Source: Candidatus Latescibacterota bacterium
GTDB taxonomy: Bacteria > Latescibacterota > UBA2968 > UBA8231
Assembly: GCA_007571365.1 (NCBI GenBank)
Contig: RKRN01000062.1
Coordinates: 1 to 57,841, forward strand
Length of the DNA: 57,841 nt
Direction: 5' to 3'
Part shown: positions 51,239 through 57,841 of the stretch, in pieces
Layout of the letters: each line of letters opens with the position of its first letter
Position numbering within the stretch: position 1 is the stretch's first letter
Made by a program: the position numbers and the translations under genes
The notes under the pieces: generated by a model
What the model was told of the DNA's origin: nothing
Database searches by the model: none
The model's input: the letters and a program-made list of their open reading frames with translations, nothing else

Positions 51239-51367
51239 GTGAAAGTCTACGAATTTGAGTCTGTAAAGGAAGCACTGGAGTTTTTGCAACAGGACGACCT
51301 CAAAGAGTTATTTTTAACAACTGATTCGTATAGCTTGTTTGATCCGCCACCCGAATTTGACGACTGA
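51239..51367 (+). CDS. Small acidic ORF following the methyltransferase
   Basis: A 42-residue GTG-initiated frame: VKVYEFESVKEALEFLQQ, DDLKELFLTTDSYSLFDPPP, EFDD. It starts five bases after the methyltransferase stop and shares its AT-rich composition. It could be a small accessory or antirestriction-like protein, or the 5' stub of a lost restriction gene. No family recognised. The following 51368-51534 holds no gene and includes the promoter and ribosome binding region of the PhyH gene. Confidence 0.45.
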   Translation: MKVYEFESVKEALEFLQQDDLKELFLTTDSYSLFDPPPEFDD

Positions 51368-51534
51368 AGTATCCCGTCAGTTCGGGTCAACTCGTGCTTC
51401 CGACGACCCCACCTACTGAGAGCACAATAAAATACGTGTCCAAAACATGGCACGACCTTACTCGCTAGCAGCGGTCGTTTGCCGAAGCGAACTGTGCGGG
51501 TTTATTTTTATAGCCTTTGTGAAGGGGACTCCTT

Positions 51535-52275
51535 ATGAACGAACTCGAACAAGCCATCCAAGAAATCGAAATCTACGGCTTCACCCTGCTCGAAAACGTC
51601 CTCGACTCCAACACGGCCGCGGCCATGCGCCAAGCCCTGATCCGCTGCGAACAAGAGCACGGTACCGAACACACTCATCGCGGCGCGGCCCGCCACGTGG
51701 CCAACCTCCCGGTCATGGATCGCATCTTCCACCAGTGCATTGACCACCCCCGCGTCTTGCCCATCCTCGAACACTTTCTCGAGCCCTCGCTGATTTTGGG
51801 CAGTCTCAACTCGCGCATCGTCCGCCCCGGCGACGGCTTCCAACACCTGCACAGCGACATCCCCGCCTATATGCTCAACATGGACACGCCGGTGATGATG
51901 AATACGGTGTGGATGCTCGACGACTTCAGCCCGGAGATCGGCGGTACTCGCGTGGTGCCCGGCTCGCACAAGAGCGGCCTCGCAGCCCCGCCGGAGGGAT
52001 TCACAGTCCGGCACGAGGTGCAGCCCACGGCCGCGGCCGGCTCGGTGATCGTCTTCAACGGCCAGTGCTGGCACGGCGGCGGCGCCAACACCGGCGACCG
52101 CAATCGCCACGCCCTCTTCGGCCACTATAGAAAGCACATGCTGGTATTCCAACTCGACCCGCACGACGGGTTCCCGCCCGAGTGGTGGGATAGCTTGAGC
52201 CCGCGCCAGCGCCAGCTCATGCGGATGCAAAACGGCCCGGGTGCTCTGCATGCAGCCGACGTGCATTTTCGCTAG
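51535..52275 (+). CDS. PhyH family dioxygenase 6
   Basis: A 246-residue PhyH protein. Metal motif LHSDI (H106, D108), VPGSHKS (141-147), distal His in CWHGGG (H180) and R191 for 2-oxoglutarate. The NVLDSNTAAAMR N-terminus is canonical. It lies just upstream of two exported FlgD-Ig proteins, whose first start is ten bases after its stop, so they may be co-transcribed. Substrate unknown. Confidence 0.9.
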   Translation: MNELEQAIQEIEIYGFTLLENVLDSNTAAAMRQALIRCEQEHGTEHTHRGAARHVANLPVMDRIFHQCIDHPRVLPILEHFLEPSLILGSLNSRIVRPGDGFQHLHSDIPAYMLNMDTPVMMNTVWMLDDFSPEIGGTRVVPGSHKSGLAAPPEGFTVRHEVQPTAAAGSVIVFNGQCWHGGGANTGDRNRHALFGHYRKHMLVFQLDPHDGFPPEWWDSLSPRQRQLMRMQNGPGALHAADVHFR

Positions 52276-52285
52276 GAGACAAGAC

Positions 52286-54337
52286 ATGCTGAGTACCCGC
52301 AGCTTCGCGCGCATCGTTGCTATTGCGCTTCTGGCACCGGTCGCCCTAAAAGCTGAGGTTACCACTTGGCAACTCGGCGGCAGCCAGCCTTGGGCAGGCC
52401 AAGACACGGTCAGCATTATGATTGACTTTGAGCGCGTCCCTGGCGCCATTCAGCCCGTGCGCGTCGAGCCGGGCGTCAACATCATTTCTTTGCTCAATAA
52501 TTGGACGACCTTTCGCCAGCCCAAAGAACTGGGCTATATCGACGGCGAGCGACCTCGCATCTGGAAGTGGAACGAGGGCAACGGCGACCCAACCGAAAAC
52601 GGCGTCGCGCTCATCGATGCCGACAGCACCACGTACAATTCCTCCAAGGCCGAGGGCATTGGCAAGCAGTTTTTCACCATTGACTTGGCCGTGCCTATGC
52701 CGGCACACACCTTCGGTTTTCACACCCCTTCGGGTGGCTTCCGCTCAGACGGTACGCCGTTGCGCACGGATTCGACGCCAGCCTTCCAAGTCTCGATCCA
52801 AGCGGAAAACAGCGAGATTTTCGCCATCAAAGGCCCGCTGCCCCTCGCCAGAATCGTCGCCGAGCCGACGCAAAATTTTGCGCCTGACGTGCATATTGGT
52901 TTCGACCAGCAATACGTGCGCTTCCTCCGCTGGGCCCGCAAATTCTCCATCATCGACGAGACGGCCTTGACCCGCGTTAGCGGCACGTCCGGTGGCCAAG
53001 GCAATCAAGCCCGCTCGCTCTTGGGCACCATCAGCGAGTTCGAGATCTATGGCGAGGGCTTTCCCAAAAGGGCCACGTACCGCTCCAAAATCATCGACCT
53101 CGGGGCCGAGCAAAACTTTGGTCGGCTGTTTTTTACGGCCACGCCATTGCGCTTTGTCGCTGGCGAAGCCGTTGAAGTGCCCGATGCACGGGCCTTCGCC
53201 GAGGTTGAGGTTCGCACGGGCCGCGACGACGATCCGAACATCTATCACGAATACACGGTCACTGGCAAGGAAAAGGTCGTCTCGCGCGCCCGCTACGAGA
53301 ACGATCTCCGCACCGGATTCGCCCGCACGTGCGCCTCCTGCGACTTCGTCCAGCGCAGCCCCCGGCCCGGCATGAGGGCCTCCATTACCTACGACCGCGA
53401 CAACTGGACCTTCTGGTCGACGCCCACGACCCAGTCGGGTCTGCCGCTCAACCTCGACAGCGGCTCCTTCATACAGGTGCTCATTACCTTGCACAGCACC
53501 CGCTTTGCGGATTTCGTGCGCTTGGATTCGCTGTGGGTTGAGCGGGCCCCGCTGTTGGCAGCGCGCGTCCTCGGCGAAGTGGCTCTGCTGGCCGATCCGC
53601 GCCCGGCGCCCGGGTTTGGCGAGGTGGCTTTGGGCGAGATGGTCGAGTTTGCCTACGACCTGTCGGCCTCCTTTTCAGGGGGAAATCAGCGCGGCTTTGA
53701 CCAAGTGCGCATCCAAACGGGTGCCCGGCCGCAGTTCAAAGAGTTGCTCATCGGCGGCCAGACGACCGCCCCGGTCGCCGTCCGCGAAGAGGATGATGGG
53801 CTAACAGTAGTCCTACCCGAGCGCATGACCCGCGCCAACAATGCGCTGTTGCGCATCGTCTTTGCCGCCGAGGTCTTTGAGTTGGCCACCACGTTTTTGG
53901 GCACCGTCACCGACTCAGAGGTCGAGACCCTGCCCCAACCTGTCGTCGCTGGCGACGCCAGCGAATTGCTCGCCACTAACAGTCTGCGCGTCCTTAGCAT
54001 TTCGGATCAACAACCGGCCTTGGTGCAAAACTTGCGCTTTTCAACGTCCGTGTTGACGCCCAATGGCGACGGCGTTCACGACGAGCTTCGCATGGCCTAT
54101 TCCCTCTATGGCCTGCCGGAGCAAGTGCCCGTCGAATTGGCGGTCTATGCGCTCGACGGTCGCCAAGTGGCGACCGTGGCCCAAGGCTTGCAAACAGCCG
54201 GTCCGCAAACGGCCCGCTGGGATGGACGCGACGCACAGGGCGCGGCCCTGCCGCCGGGCCTATATCTAATCTCCGTGGTCCTGCAATCCGAGCGCCGCGC
54301 TGCCGCTTTGCTCCGCCCGGTGGGCGTAGCGTACTGA
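52286..54337 (+). CDS. Secreted protein with FlgD-type C-terminal Ig domain (1)
   Basis: A 683-residue exported protein. The ATG at 52286 follows TAGGAGAC. Signal peptide residues 1-23 (SFARIVAIALLAPVALKA). The middle contains two or three beta-sandwich regions with discoidin-like patterns. From about residue 590 there is a FlgD_ig/CHU_C-like domain, with VLTPNGDGVHDELRMAYSL and the terminal LPPGLYLISVVLQ, found at the C-termini of surface or sorted proteins in Bacteroidota, Gemmatimonadota and related phyla. A CASCDF Cys pair sits mid-protein. Probably on the surface or secreted; no enzymatic motif recognised. Confidence 0.78.
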   Translation: MLSTRSFARIVAIALLAPVALKAEVTTWQLGGSQPWAGQDTVSIMIDFERVPGAIQPVRVEPGVNIISLLNNWTTFRQPKELGYIDGERPRIWKWNEGNGDPTENGVALIDADSTTYNSSKAEGIGKQFFTIDLAVPMPAHTFGFHTPSGGFRSDGTPLRTDSTPAFQVSIQAENSEIFAIKGPLPLARIVAEPTQNFAPDVHIGFDQQYVRFLRWARKFSIIDETALTRVSGTSGGQGNQARSLLGTISEFEIYGEGFPKRATYRSKIIDLGAEQNFGRLFFTATPLRFVAGEAVEVPDARAFAEVEVRTGRDDDPNIYHEYTVTGKEKVVSRARYENDLRTGFARTCASCDFVQRSPRPGMRASITYDRDNWTFWSTPTTQSGLPLNLDSGSFIQVLITLHSTRFADFVRLDSLWVERAPLLAARVLGEVALLADPRPAPGFGEVALGEMVEFAYDLSASFSGGNQRGFDQVRIQTGARPQFKELLIGGQTTAPVAVREEDDGLTVVLPERMTRANNALLRIVFAAEVFELATTFLGTVTDSEVETLPQPVVAGDASELLATNSLRVLSISDQQPALVQNLRFSTSVLTPNGDGVHDELRMAYSLYGLPEQVPVELAVYALDGRQVATVAQGLQTAGPQTARWDGRDAQGAALPPGLYLISVVLQSERRAAALLRPVGVAY

Positions 54338-54350
54338 GAGAGTGGGAACG

Positions 54351-56693
54351 ATGCGATTTTTGTCGCTAGTCTGCGTTGCGTTTGCGGCCGTGGCCGCCGG
54401 CAGCGAAACCCTGACCTTTCAGGGGCAAGATGCTTGGGCGACTTGGCGGGCACCGCTCGGCCTGACTGAAGTGGGCGAGAATGGCCAACTACAGCTCGTC
54501 AAGTTCCGCAAGGATATCAACGCGGTCGCCGATGCCCATCGCTTCTCCTACGAGAGCAAGAGTCGCGGGCGCGTTGCGGGCGGCATCTGGGAGGCGGTTT
54601 CCAATCCAGCCGATGCCGAGTTCATTATTGATGGAGATCTCCAGACCTTCTGGCGTCCAGACCCGGCCGATGCCGTCGAGGACTGGGCCATTGAGATAGA
54701 CTTGGGGCGCGCCGTGCTAGCCCGGGAAATACGCCTCGTTTTTCCCGACGAGGCGGGCGTGCGTCCCTTTAGTCAGTTTACCGTGTACGGCAGCCCGGGG
54801 ACCCGCATCTCGGTGCAAGACGACATGGTGCTGCTGGAGCCGCTTTTCCGCACGACCCGGCCCAACGCGGCCAGCGAACTCGTCATCCCCCTCGGGTTTA
54901 CCGCCCGCGACAGTGTACTTCAGCTCGACGAGGGCTTGGATATTGACCCGGTGGCCAAAAACAACTATCGGGTGATCCAGCGCATCCGCATTGAAGCCGA
55001 AGAGAAGGCCCCAGACGCAGCCTTGGCCGAGGTCGAAGTTCGCGGCATCGGCGACAACATCAGCATTGGCACCATGCAGCGAGGCCGTTTTGTCAACGGG
55101 ATCAACTCAGTCGATCCGCAGAATCTCTTCGACGCCGATATGAACACCAATAACCTCATCGGCTCTTCGTATGGCAGCCTCGGCTGGAAGGAGGGTGGGG
55201 TGTGGTTCGGCGTGGATTTGGGGGCGGTGTTCTTCGTCGACGAATTTTTTCTCTATTCCTTTCGGCCCGACGAGGGCTTAGTGGGCTTCTCGATCAGTGG
55301 CACCGGCCCGGGGCATACCGTGCTCTATTCAGACGGCACCCGCAGTCTTAGTTCCAATCTGCCCGTGCCCGATGCGTTTGACTACACAGAGCTCCTAACC
55401 CACATCAACCCCAATGCCGACCGCCTGCTCTACATTCGCTACATGTTCAAGCCGCGCAAGATGCGCTACTTCTTCTGGCACGGCATCCGGGACACCGGCT
55501 GGGGCATCGTCAAATGGGCCGAGTTCATGCTGTTCTCGCCGGGCTATCCCGCCGAAGTAGTATTGCACTCGGATTTCATCGACTTAGGACAAACCGCGGG
55601 CGCCGGGCGTCCAAAAGTCATCAAAAACCTCTCTTGGGAGGCCGAGTTGGCCGCCGGCACCCGCCTGCAACTGCGCTCGCGCTCGGGCAACTCGCTAGAG
55701 CCGGTCTATACGTTTCACAACAAGATCGGCGAGCAGGTCACCGAAGAGAAGTGGAAGAGTTCGCCCAAAGTGCTGCGCGGCCCCGTTGATACGACGCTCG
55801 TGGTGGGCGAGGATTGGGGCGAATGGAGCAATGTCTATCAGTTTTCGGGCGAGGCATTCCAGTCGGAAAGCCCGCGCCGCTTCATTCTGCTGGAGCTGAT
55901 CCTCGCCACCGACGACCCCGGAGTGGCGCCGGTGGTCCGTTCGCTCTCGGTCGAGTTTGAGGACGCGCTGTTGCAGGGTGCGGTGGGCCGCATTGAGCCG
56001 CGCCAAGCCAGCCCCAACGAGGACACCCGTTTTATCTATACGCTGTGGCCGCAGATGGAGGCCGAGGATTCGGGTTTCGACCTATTGCGCTTTACCGTGC
56101 CGGGTCGGATTGACGCCGCGGACCTCGAGCTACACATCGGCGCCGCGCCGGTTGAACCGGCCCGCACCGAGCAGCGGGGCGACTCGCTGTTGGTTGCCCT
56201 ACCGCGCATTGTGACCGAGGACTCGATTCAGGTGGGTTTCACGACGCGGGTTTTGCACAACGCCACGGTTTTTCCCCTCGATCTCGGGCTGAGCGAGCGG
56301 CCCGGTCTCTGGCAGTCCGTCGAGCCGGCCGAGCGTCGCTCCCAGGTAGTAATGCTCCCCGAGCTAGCCGAACACGGCCAACTCATCGACGCATTGGAAC
56401 TGGCCTCGTCCGTAATAACGCCCAACGGCGACGGGGTCAACGACGCGCTCGATATGCGCTTTGTGGTCTTTAAGTTAGACGCGGCGACTCCCACACTCGC
56501 GCTTTACGACCTAGCGAGCCGCCAAGTCGCTGCGGTCGAATCCACCCCGACCGCAACGGGCCATCGCTTCACCTGGACGGGCCGCGATGCGTCCGGGGCC
56601 TTAGTTGCGCCGGGCATGTATCTCTATCGCCTCGATTTGGGGGCCGAGTCGGGGCCGGGGACGCATACAGGTGCGATCTCGGTCGTATATTAG
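54351..56693 (+). CDS. Secreted protein with FlgD-type C-terminal Ig domain (2)
   Basis: A 780-residue paralogue of the preceding protein. Signal peptide MRFLSLVCVAFAAVAAGS. Residues about 60-170 look like an F5/8 type C (discoidin) carbohydrate-binding domain (DGDLQTFWRPDPADAVEDWA, then IEIDLGRAVLAREIRL), with a second such region around 270-330. The C-terminus repeats the FlgD_ig pattern (VITPNGDGVNDALDMRF and APGMYLYRLDL). It is 13 bases downstream of the first, so the two are made together. A paired surface adhesin or cell-envelope role is plausible; binding target unknown. Confidence 0.78.
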   Translation: MRFLSLVCVAFAAVAAGSETLTFQGQDAWATWRAPLGLTEVGENGQLQLVKFRKDINAVADAHRFSYESKSRGRVAGGIWEAVSNPADAEFIIDGDLQTFWRPDPADAVEDWAIEIDLGRAVLAREIRLVFPDEAGVRPFSQFTVYGSPGTRISVQDDMVLLEPLFRTTRPNAASELVIPLGFTARDSVLQLDEGLDIDPVAKNNYRVIQRIRIEAEEKAPDAALAEVEVRGIGDNISIGTMQRGRFVNGINSVDPQNLFDADMNTNNLIGSSYGSLGWKEGGVWFGVDLGAVFFVDEFFLYSFRPDEGLVGFSISGTGPGHTVLYSDGTRSLSSNLPVPDAFDYTELLTHINPNADRLLYIRYMFKPRKMRYFFWHGIRDTGWGIVKWAEFMLFSPGYPAEVVLHSDFIDLGQTAGAGRPKVIKNLSWEAELAAGTRLQLRSRSGNSLEPVYTFHNKIGEQVTEEKWKSSPKVLRGPVDTTLVVGEDWGEWSNVYQFSGEAFQSESPRRFILLELILATDDPGVAPVVRSLSVEFEDALLQGAVGRIEPRQASPNEDTRFIYTLWPQMEAEDSGFDLLRFTVPGRIDAADLELHIGAAPVEPARTEQRGDSLLVALPRIVTEDSIQVGFTTRVLHNATVFPLDLGLSERPGLWQSVEPAERRSQVVMLPELAEHGQLIDALELASSVITPNGDGVNDALDMRFVVFKLDAATPTLALYDLASRQVAAVESTPTATGHRFTWTGRDASGALVAPGMYLYRLDLGAESGPGTHTGAISVVY

Positions 56694-56710
56694 CTGCGTC
56701 GCATCCGGCG

Positions 56711-56886
56711 ATGGACAGCCAGACAGTTTTGCGGACGGTTGGGAAATAGACCGCATTCGCGGCTCGCACTACCATTTGCAACACCCCGAAAAGCGCGGTT
56801 TGGCGACCGTTCCGCATCCACGGCGAGATCTTCCAGCCGGTACGCTGCGGAGCATCGAAAGACAATCTAGGCTTAGACTGCGATAA
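56711..56886 (+). pseudogene. hicA: Frame-broken hicA toxin
   Basis: The C-terminal part reads DGWEIDRIRGSHYHLQHPEK, then TVPHPRRDLPAGTLRSIERQ, the classic HicA double-stranded-RNA-binding-like fold with catalytic His in GSHYH. The expected N-terminus MDSQTVLRT starts at ATG 56711 but in another frame, which stops at TAG after 12 codons. A deletion of a few codons' worth of bases near 56735 explains both. No start codon exists close upstream in the C-terminal frame. The toxin is therefore probably dead unless a sequencing error is involved. Confidence 0.75.
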
Positions 56887-56894
56887 GGAGACCC

Positions 56895-57185
56895 ATGGAA
56901 CGAACGTACATTGGCTTGATTCACAAGGAACCAGACAGCGACTACGGCGTGAGTTTCCCGGACTTTCTCGGCTGCGTCACCGCTGGTAGCACTTTGGAGG
57001 AAGCCCGAGCAATGGCCGCCGACGCCTTAGAGCTTCACATCGAGGGCTTGGCCTCCGTTGGAATGGAGATTCCCAAGCCCAGTTCCGCTAACGCCGCGAT
57101 TGTACACCCGGACGCTCGCGATGCCATCGCTCTACTCGTTGTTAGCACTAGGTCGGAGTACGCCGATATTCAGGAGTCTGTCTGA
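56895..57185 (+). CDS. hicB: HicB family antitoxin
   Basis: A 96-residue HicB protein: TYIGLIHKEPDSDYGVSFPD, FLGCVTAGSTLEEARAMAAD and ALELHIEGL form the partial RNase-H-like fold that inhibits HicA. An AAGGAG site lies upstream. Intact although its partner hicA is disrupted, so it is an orphan antitoxin that may only regulate or be decaying. Confidence 0.92.
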   Translation: MERTYIGLIHKEPDSDYGVSFPDFLGCVTAGSTLEEARAMAADALELHIEGLASVGMEIPKPSSANAAIVHPDARDAIALLVVSTRSEYADIQESV

Positions 57186-57277
57186 TGTCTTTTAAGCGGC
57201 CCAATTTTATAAAACGGAACCTACTCATTCTTCTTTTTGTTCCTGCCATCGCCCTCACAACCCCAAGGAGTTCCACT

Positions 57278-57841
57278 ATGAGTGACTATCTCGTCTATAT
57301 CGGCACCTATTCCAGCGGCGACGAAGACGGCATTTACGTCTACCGCCTCGACATGGCCACTGGGGCGCTCGCGCATCAAAGCAGCATTGGCGGCATTGAC
57401 AACCCGTCCTTCCTCGACATCGCACCCAACCGCCGCTTCCTCTACGCCATCGGCGAGGTTGGTGCCGTGGATGACCGGCCCGGCGGCGCAGTTGCGGCCT
57501 TTGCCATTGACCAGCAAAGCGGAGCTTTGACCCACATCAATACCGAATCGACCGTTGGCCCCGGCCCTTGCCACATCAGCATCGGCCGCGCCGGTAAGTA
57601 CGCGCTGGTCGCCAACTACGGCGGCGGCAGCGTCGCCATCTTGCCGATTCGCGCAGACGGCTCGCTGGGCGCGGCCACGGACTTCGTTCAACACGAAGGT
57701 TCTTCGGTCAACCCGGGTCGCCAACAGGGACCGCACGCCCATTCGATTATGGTCGCCCCCAACAACAAACACGCCTTTGCCCCAGACTTGGGCATCGACA
57801 AGGTGCTCATCTATGCGATTGACCACGTACATGGCAAGCTC
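57278..57841 (+). CDS. Lactonase family protein (6-phosphogluconolactonase-like), 3' end outside window
   Basis: At least 188 residues, running off the window. MSDYLVYIGTYSSGDEDGIY opens a seven-bladed beta-propeller lactonase; NPSFLDIAPNRRFLYAIGE, GPCHISIGRAGKYALVANYG and GPHAHSIMVAPNN are its blade motifs, with the His/Glu residues expected in the centre. Family members hydrolyse 6-phosphogluconolactone or similar lactones. The ATG at 57278 has AAGGAG seven bases upstream. The frame is also open from ATG 57185, which adds a signal-peptide-like stretch (IKRNLLILLFVPAIAL) and has its own CAGGAG site, so an exported form is possible. Confidence 0.85.
   Translation, partial: MSDYLVYIGTYSSGDEDGIYVYRLDMATGALAHQSSIGGIDNPSFLDIAPNRRFLYAIGEVGAVDDRPGGAVAAFAIDQQSGALTHINTESTVGPGPCHISIGRAGKYALVANYGGGSVAILPIRADGSLGAATDFVQHEGSSVNPGRQQGPHAHSIMVAPNNKHAFAPDLGIDKVLIYAIDHVHGKL

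Noticed and set aside
57221-57832. Minus-strand 203-codon ORF at the right edge
   Set aside because: It is antisense to the lactonase propeller repeats; the repeated valine/alanine pattern is the complement of blade motifs.

Overview
The window is a GC-rich bacterial chromosome segment with tightly packed genes, mostly AGGAG-type ribosome binding sites and frequent 4-bp ATGA/GTGA gene overlaps. Its content resembles uncultivated lineages such as Latescibacterota or Poribacteria: six phytanoyl-CoA dioxygenase-like (PhyH) proteins, three Gfo/Idh/MocA oxidoreductases, many sugar-acid and nucleoside catabolic enzymes, and secreted proteins with FlgD-type C-terminal Ig domains. No ribosomal operon or marker gene fixes the taxon, so this is inference from gene content. 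No phage structural gene, transposase or CRISPR array was seen.

The outstanding feature is at 7.0-10.8 kb. An ECF-type sigma factor gene (7067-7666) overlaps by 4 bp a single 1058-residue ORF (7663-10839) that carries, in order, the signatures of both large RNA polymerase subunits. The beta-like half has the rifampicin-region/fork segment, the TPEGPNIG motif and the RHGAKG barrel. The beta-prime-like half has sigma-binding clamp helices, the DFDGD catalytic loop, an SGARG segment and the start of the bridge helix. Protrusion/lobe, flap, both zinc-binding domains and the jaw are missing or drastically reduced. The pair looks like a miniature one-chain 'two-barrel' polymerase with its own sigma factor, in a host-like chromosomal context. 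Two ribose-reading active-site positions appear substituted.

Layout. 0-7 kb: nucleoside hydrolase, PhyH, a DUF2442/DUF4160 pair, histidine phosphatase, beta-carbonic anhydrase, decayed hisG/hisE, aspartoacylase-like protein, PhyH. 7-11 kb: the sigma/polymerase pair. 11-20 kb: PhyH, two dehydrogenases, a truncated methyltransferase, an enolase-superfamily enzyme, a decayed RND efflux locus, a TIM-barrel glycosidase-like protein, a DUF4159 protein and a PhyH protein with an HxG metal motif. 20-26 kb: a minus-strand operon (aldo/keto reductase, SIS, SDR, ROK kinase, MetE-like, Dam-like). 26-31 kb: omega-like protein, fused diadenylate cyclase-YbbR protein, PhyH, a large uncharacterised protein and a RES/Xre toxin-antitoxin pair. 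31-35 kb: tRNA-Leu and a flotillin/NfeD membrane operon. 35-42 kb: amidohydrolase, PIN/AbrB pair, HrpA helicase and a heptad-repeat protein. 42-49.8 kb: sugar isomerase-like, GH13, DUF3500, a fossil toxin-antitoxin, bicupin, dehydrogenase, PLP desulfhydrase-like and TauE transporter. 49.8-57.8 kb: an AT-rich DNA methyltransferase island, PhyH, two secreted FlgD-Ig proteins, a broken hicA with hicB, and a lactonase running off the end.

Functionally most genes form a scavenging repertoire for sugars, sugar acids and small organics, interleaved with small toxin-antitoxin modules, several of them decayed. Deletion scars (hisG/hisE, RND pump, higBA, hicA, methyltransferase stub) show that the segment has been eroding by small deletions, while the polymerase locus remains fully open.
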